NCBI RefSeq assembly: GCF_014333585.1
Contig: NZ_JACSCW010000004.1
Location: 124,001-188,000 of the forward strand
DNA: 64,000 bases
Direction: 5' to 3'
Source: Hymenobacter sp. BT188
Lineage (GTDB): Bacteria; Bacteroidota; Bacteroidia; Cytophagales; Hymenobacteraceae
How positions within the stretch are numbered: position 1 is the stretch's first letter; each line of letters starts with the position of its first letter. A model generated the notes under the pieces. The model worked only from the letters and a program-made list of their open reading frames with translations, did not search any database and was not told the origin of the DNA. Positions 62,815-64,000 of this stretch are shown here, in pieces. The position numbers were made by a program, and so were the translations under genes.

Positions 62815-64000
62815 ATGCAACTGCTGCTCTCCTTTCTGTTTCCGCTCATCACTTGGTTGAGCCTGTTTGTAACGGAGCCAGCGGCGCCCACTGCCGCTGA
62901 TCCGGCCTGGGTGAAAGAGGTAGGCTCCAAAACGCTGCCCACGGCCAAAACGACGTTTGCGGCCACTAAATACGGCGTAGTAGGCGACGGCAAAACCCTT
63001 AACACCAAAGCCATTCAAAAAGCCATCGATGCGGCCGCTAAGAAAGGCGGCGTTGTCACGTTTGAGCCCGGTCAGTATCTGACGGGCTCAATTTTTTTGA
63101 AGAAGGGTGTCACGCTCCAACTCGATAAGGGCGTGACCCTACTCGGCAGTCAGGACATCAAGGATTACCCCGAAATGCCGAGCCGCATTGCCGGCATTGA
63201 GATGGTGTGGCCCGCAGCTCTAATCAATGTTTTGGATCAGGATAACGTCGCCATCACTGGCGAAGGCACGGTGGATGGACAAGGCAAGCCCTTCTGGGAT
63301 ATGTACTGGGCTTTGCGCAAAGACTACAATGCCAAAGGCCTGCGCTGGATTGTGGACTACGACGCCAAACGCCCGCGCACCTTGCTCGTGTCGAACTCCT
63401 CAAACGTAACCATCAAGGACATTACGTTGCAGCGGGCTGGCTTCTGGACCGTGCATATTTTGTACTCCAAAAACGTAACAGCCGACGGCCTCATCATTCG
63501 CAACAACCTCGGCGGTCATGGCCCCAGCACCGACGGCATCGACATTGACTCCAGCAGCTATGTGCTCGTGCAAAACTGCGATATCGACTGCAACGACGAC
63601 AACTTCTGCCTCAAATCGGGCCGCGACGCTGACGGCCTGCGTGTGAATAAGTCCACGGAATATGTCCTCATCCAAAACTGCGTCGCTGGTGCCGGTGGGG
63701 GGCTTTTTACCTGCGGCAGCGAAACCTCGGGAGGTATTCGCCACGTCATTGCCCGCAACCTGAAAGCGAAAGGAACCAAGGTTGGTATCCGTATCAAATC
63801 GGCTCTCACACGGGGCGGTACCGTAGAGGATATTCGCGTCGATAACATCGAGATGGATGGCGTAGGTACGGCCATCGAGATGACCATGAACTGGAACCCT
63901 TCCTACAGCTATTCCACGCTGCCCGAAGGCTATACGCAGGAGACATTGCCGGCCCATTGGAAAGCCATGCTGACGAAAGTAGAGCCCGCCGAAAAAGGCC
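62815..64000 (+). CDS. GH28 polygalacturonase, cut by window edge
   Basis: 395 codons from ATG 62815 to the edge, still open. Signal peptide MQLLLSFLFPLITWLSLFVT. The right-handed beta-helix starts TTFAATKYGVVGDGKTLNTK and carries the GH28 catalytic set: STDGIDIDSS (NTD-type motif), CDIDCNDDNFCLKSG (the DD pair), FTCGSETSGGIRHV in place of the classic GHG, and VGIRIKSALTRGG (RIK motif). These fit an exo-acting or rhamnogalacturonan-type GH28. It hydrolyses alpha-galacturonosyl links, making substrates for PL22/GH105. The GGLFTC codons contain GGGGGGCTTTTT. Confidence 0.92.
   Translation, partial: MQLLLSFLFPLITWLSLFVTEPAAPTAADPAWVKEVGSKTLPTAKTTFAATKYGVVGDGKTLNTKAIQKAIDAAAKKGGVVTFEPGQYLTGSIFLKKGVTLQLDKGVTLLGSQDIKDYPEMPSRIAGIEMVWPAALINVLDQDNVAITGEGTVDGQGKPFWDMYWALRKDYNAKGLRWIVDYDAKRPRTLLVSNSSNVTIKDITLQRAGFWTVHILYSKNVTADGLIIRNNLGGHGPSTDGIDIDSSSYVLVQNCDIDCNDDNFCLKSGRDADGLRVNKSTEYVLIQNCVAGAGGGLFTCGSETSGGIRHVIARNLKAKGTKVGIRIKSALTRGGTVEDIRVDNIEMDGVGTAIEMTMNWNPSYSYSTLPEGYTQETLPAHWKAMLTKVEPAEKG

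Larger units (their letters stand above)
310..63703. repeat. Dispersed oligomer family GGGGGGC + TTTT or AAAT
   Basis: By eye about 54 copies of GGGGGGC (either strand). About 26 are followed by TTTT and about 12 by AAA(T/A). First bases of representative sites: TTTT type 3519, 5620, 6085, 23921, 27111, 33948, 34473, 49459, 54043, 63697; the same on the other strand 316, 405, 26349, 41320, 44004, 55074, 55276; AAA type 11923, 38469, 41658, 47931, 53092, 54778, 57829, 62316, 62713. Inverted pairs at 7900/7917, 20605/20632, 27834/27851 and 45054/45072 are terminators. Copies occur within unrelated genes in both orientations and in different reading frames. Confidence 0.85.

Noticed and set aside
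1-64000. tRNA or rRNA genes
   Set aside because: No conserved TPsiC-loop (GTTCRA) cloverleaf or rRNA segment was recognised on either strand; a covariance search would be needed to exclude a single tRNA.

Overview
The window reads as a chromosomal segment from a high-GC member of the Bacteroidota, most like Hymenobacter or another Cytophagales relative. The basis is the gene content: a SusC/SusD pair, type IX secretion (T9SS) C-terminal sorting domains, lipoprotein signals, TPR-linked histidine kinases, scarce Shine-Dalgarno sequences and AT-rich intergenic regions. The assignment is from families and composition only; no rRNA or tRNA gene was seen.

Left third (1-20 kb) is a decaying accessory region. 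It carries two small lysine-rich paralogous proteins, an M20 amidohydrolase with an in-frame TAG, the tail of an outer-membrane beta-barrel gene, two sensor kinases with near-identical catalytic cores, a secreted PQQ-type sugar dehydrogenase with an in-frame TGA, a T9SS tail cut off by an IS3-family element (12205-13454), a large Ig-repeat T9SS protein, a 217-bp MITE-like element with perfect 30-bp ends, and a second IS3-family element (17648-18891) that truncates a dimethylformamidase-like secreted protein. Both IS copies carry broken transposase genes.

Middle (20-47 kb) holds intact metabolic and housekeeping genes: a LacI regulator, two SDR oxidoreductases, a fused trehalose-6-phosphate synthase/phosphatase with an altered HAD motif, a YiaK-type dehydrogenase, a GH3 glycosidase with PA14 domain, a penicillin-acylase-type Ntn hydrolase, a class V aminotransferase, an exported Mn-type superoxide dismutase, an O-methyltransferase, a TPR histidine kinase next to two small genes sharing a GGV(I/L)HNPP motif, an MmeI-like single-chain restriction-modification enzyme with a low-GC recognition domain, an SGNH lipoprotein and a stand-alone H-NOX protein.

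Right end (47-64 kb) is a pectin/rhamnogalacturonan utilisation locus on the + strand: polysaccharide deacetylase, PL22 oligogalacturonate lyase, GH105 unsaturated uronyl hydrolase, GH106 alpha-L-rhamnosidase, a GH43-like propeller, a sialate-O-acetylesterase-type esterase, L-rhamnose mutarotase, SusC, SusD and a GH28 polygalacturonase running off the edge. Together they would deacetylate, cut, import and strip rhamnose from pectic chains.

The most unusual signal is genome-scale in style: an oligomer GGGGGGC followed by TTTT or AAAT occurs dozens of times, in both orientations, inside genes and between them. Inverted pairs form the terminators, the arrangement known for DNA uptake sequences. 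Intergenic gaps also carry at least five families of palindromic repeats.
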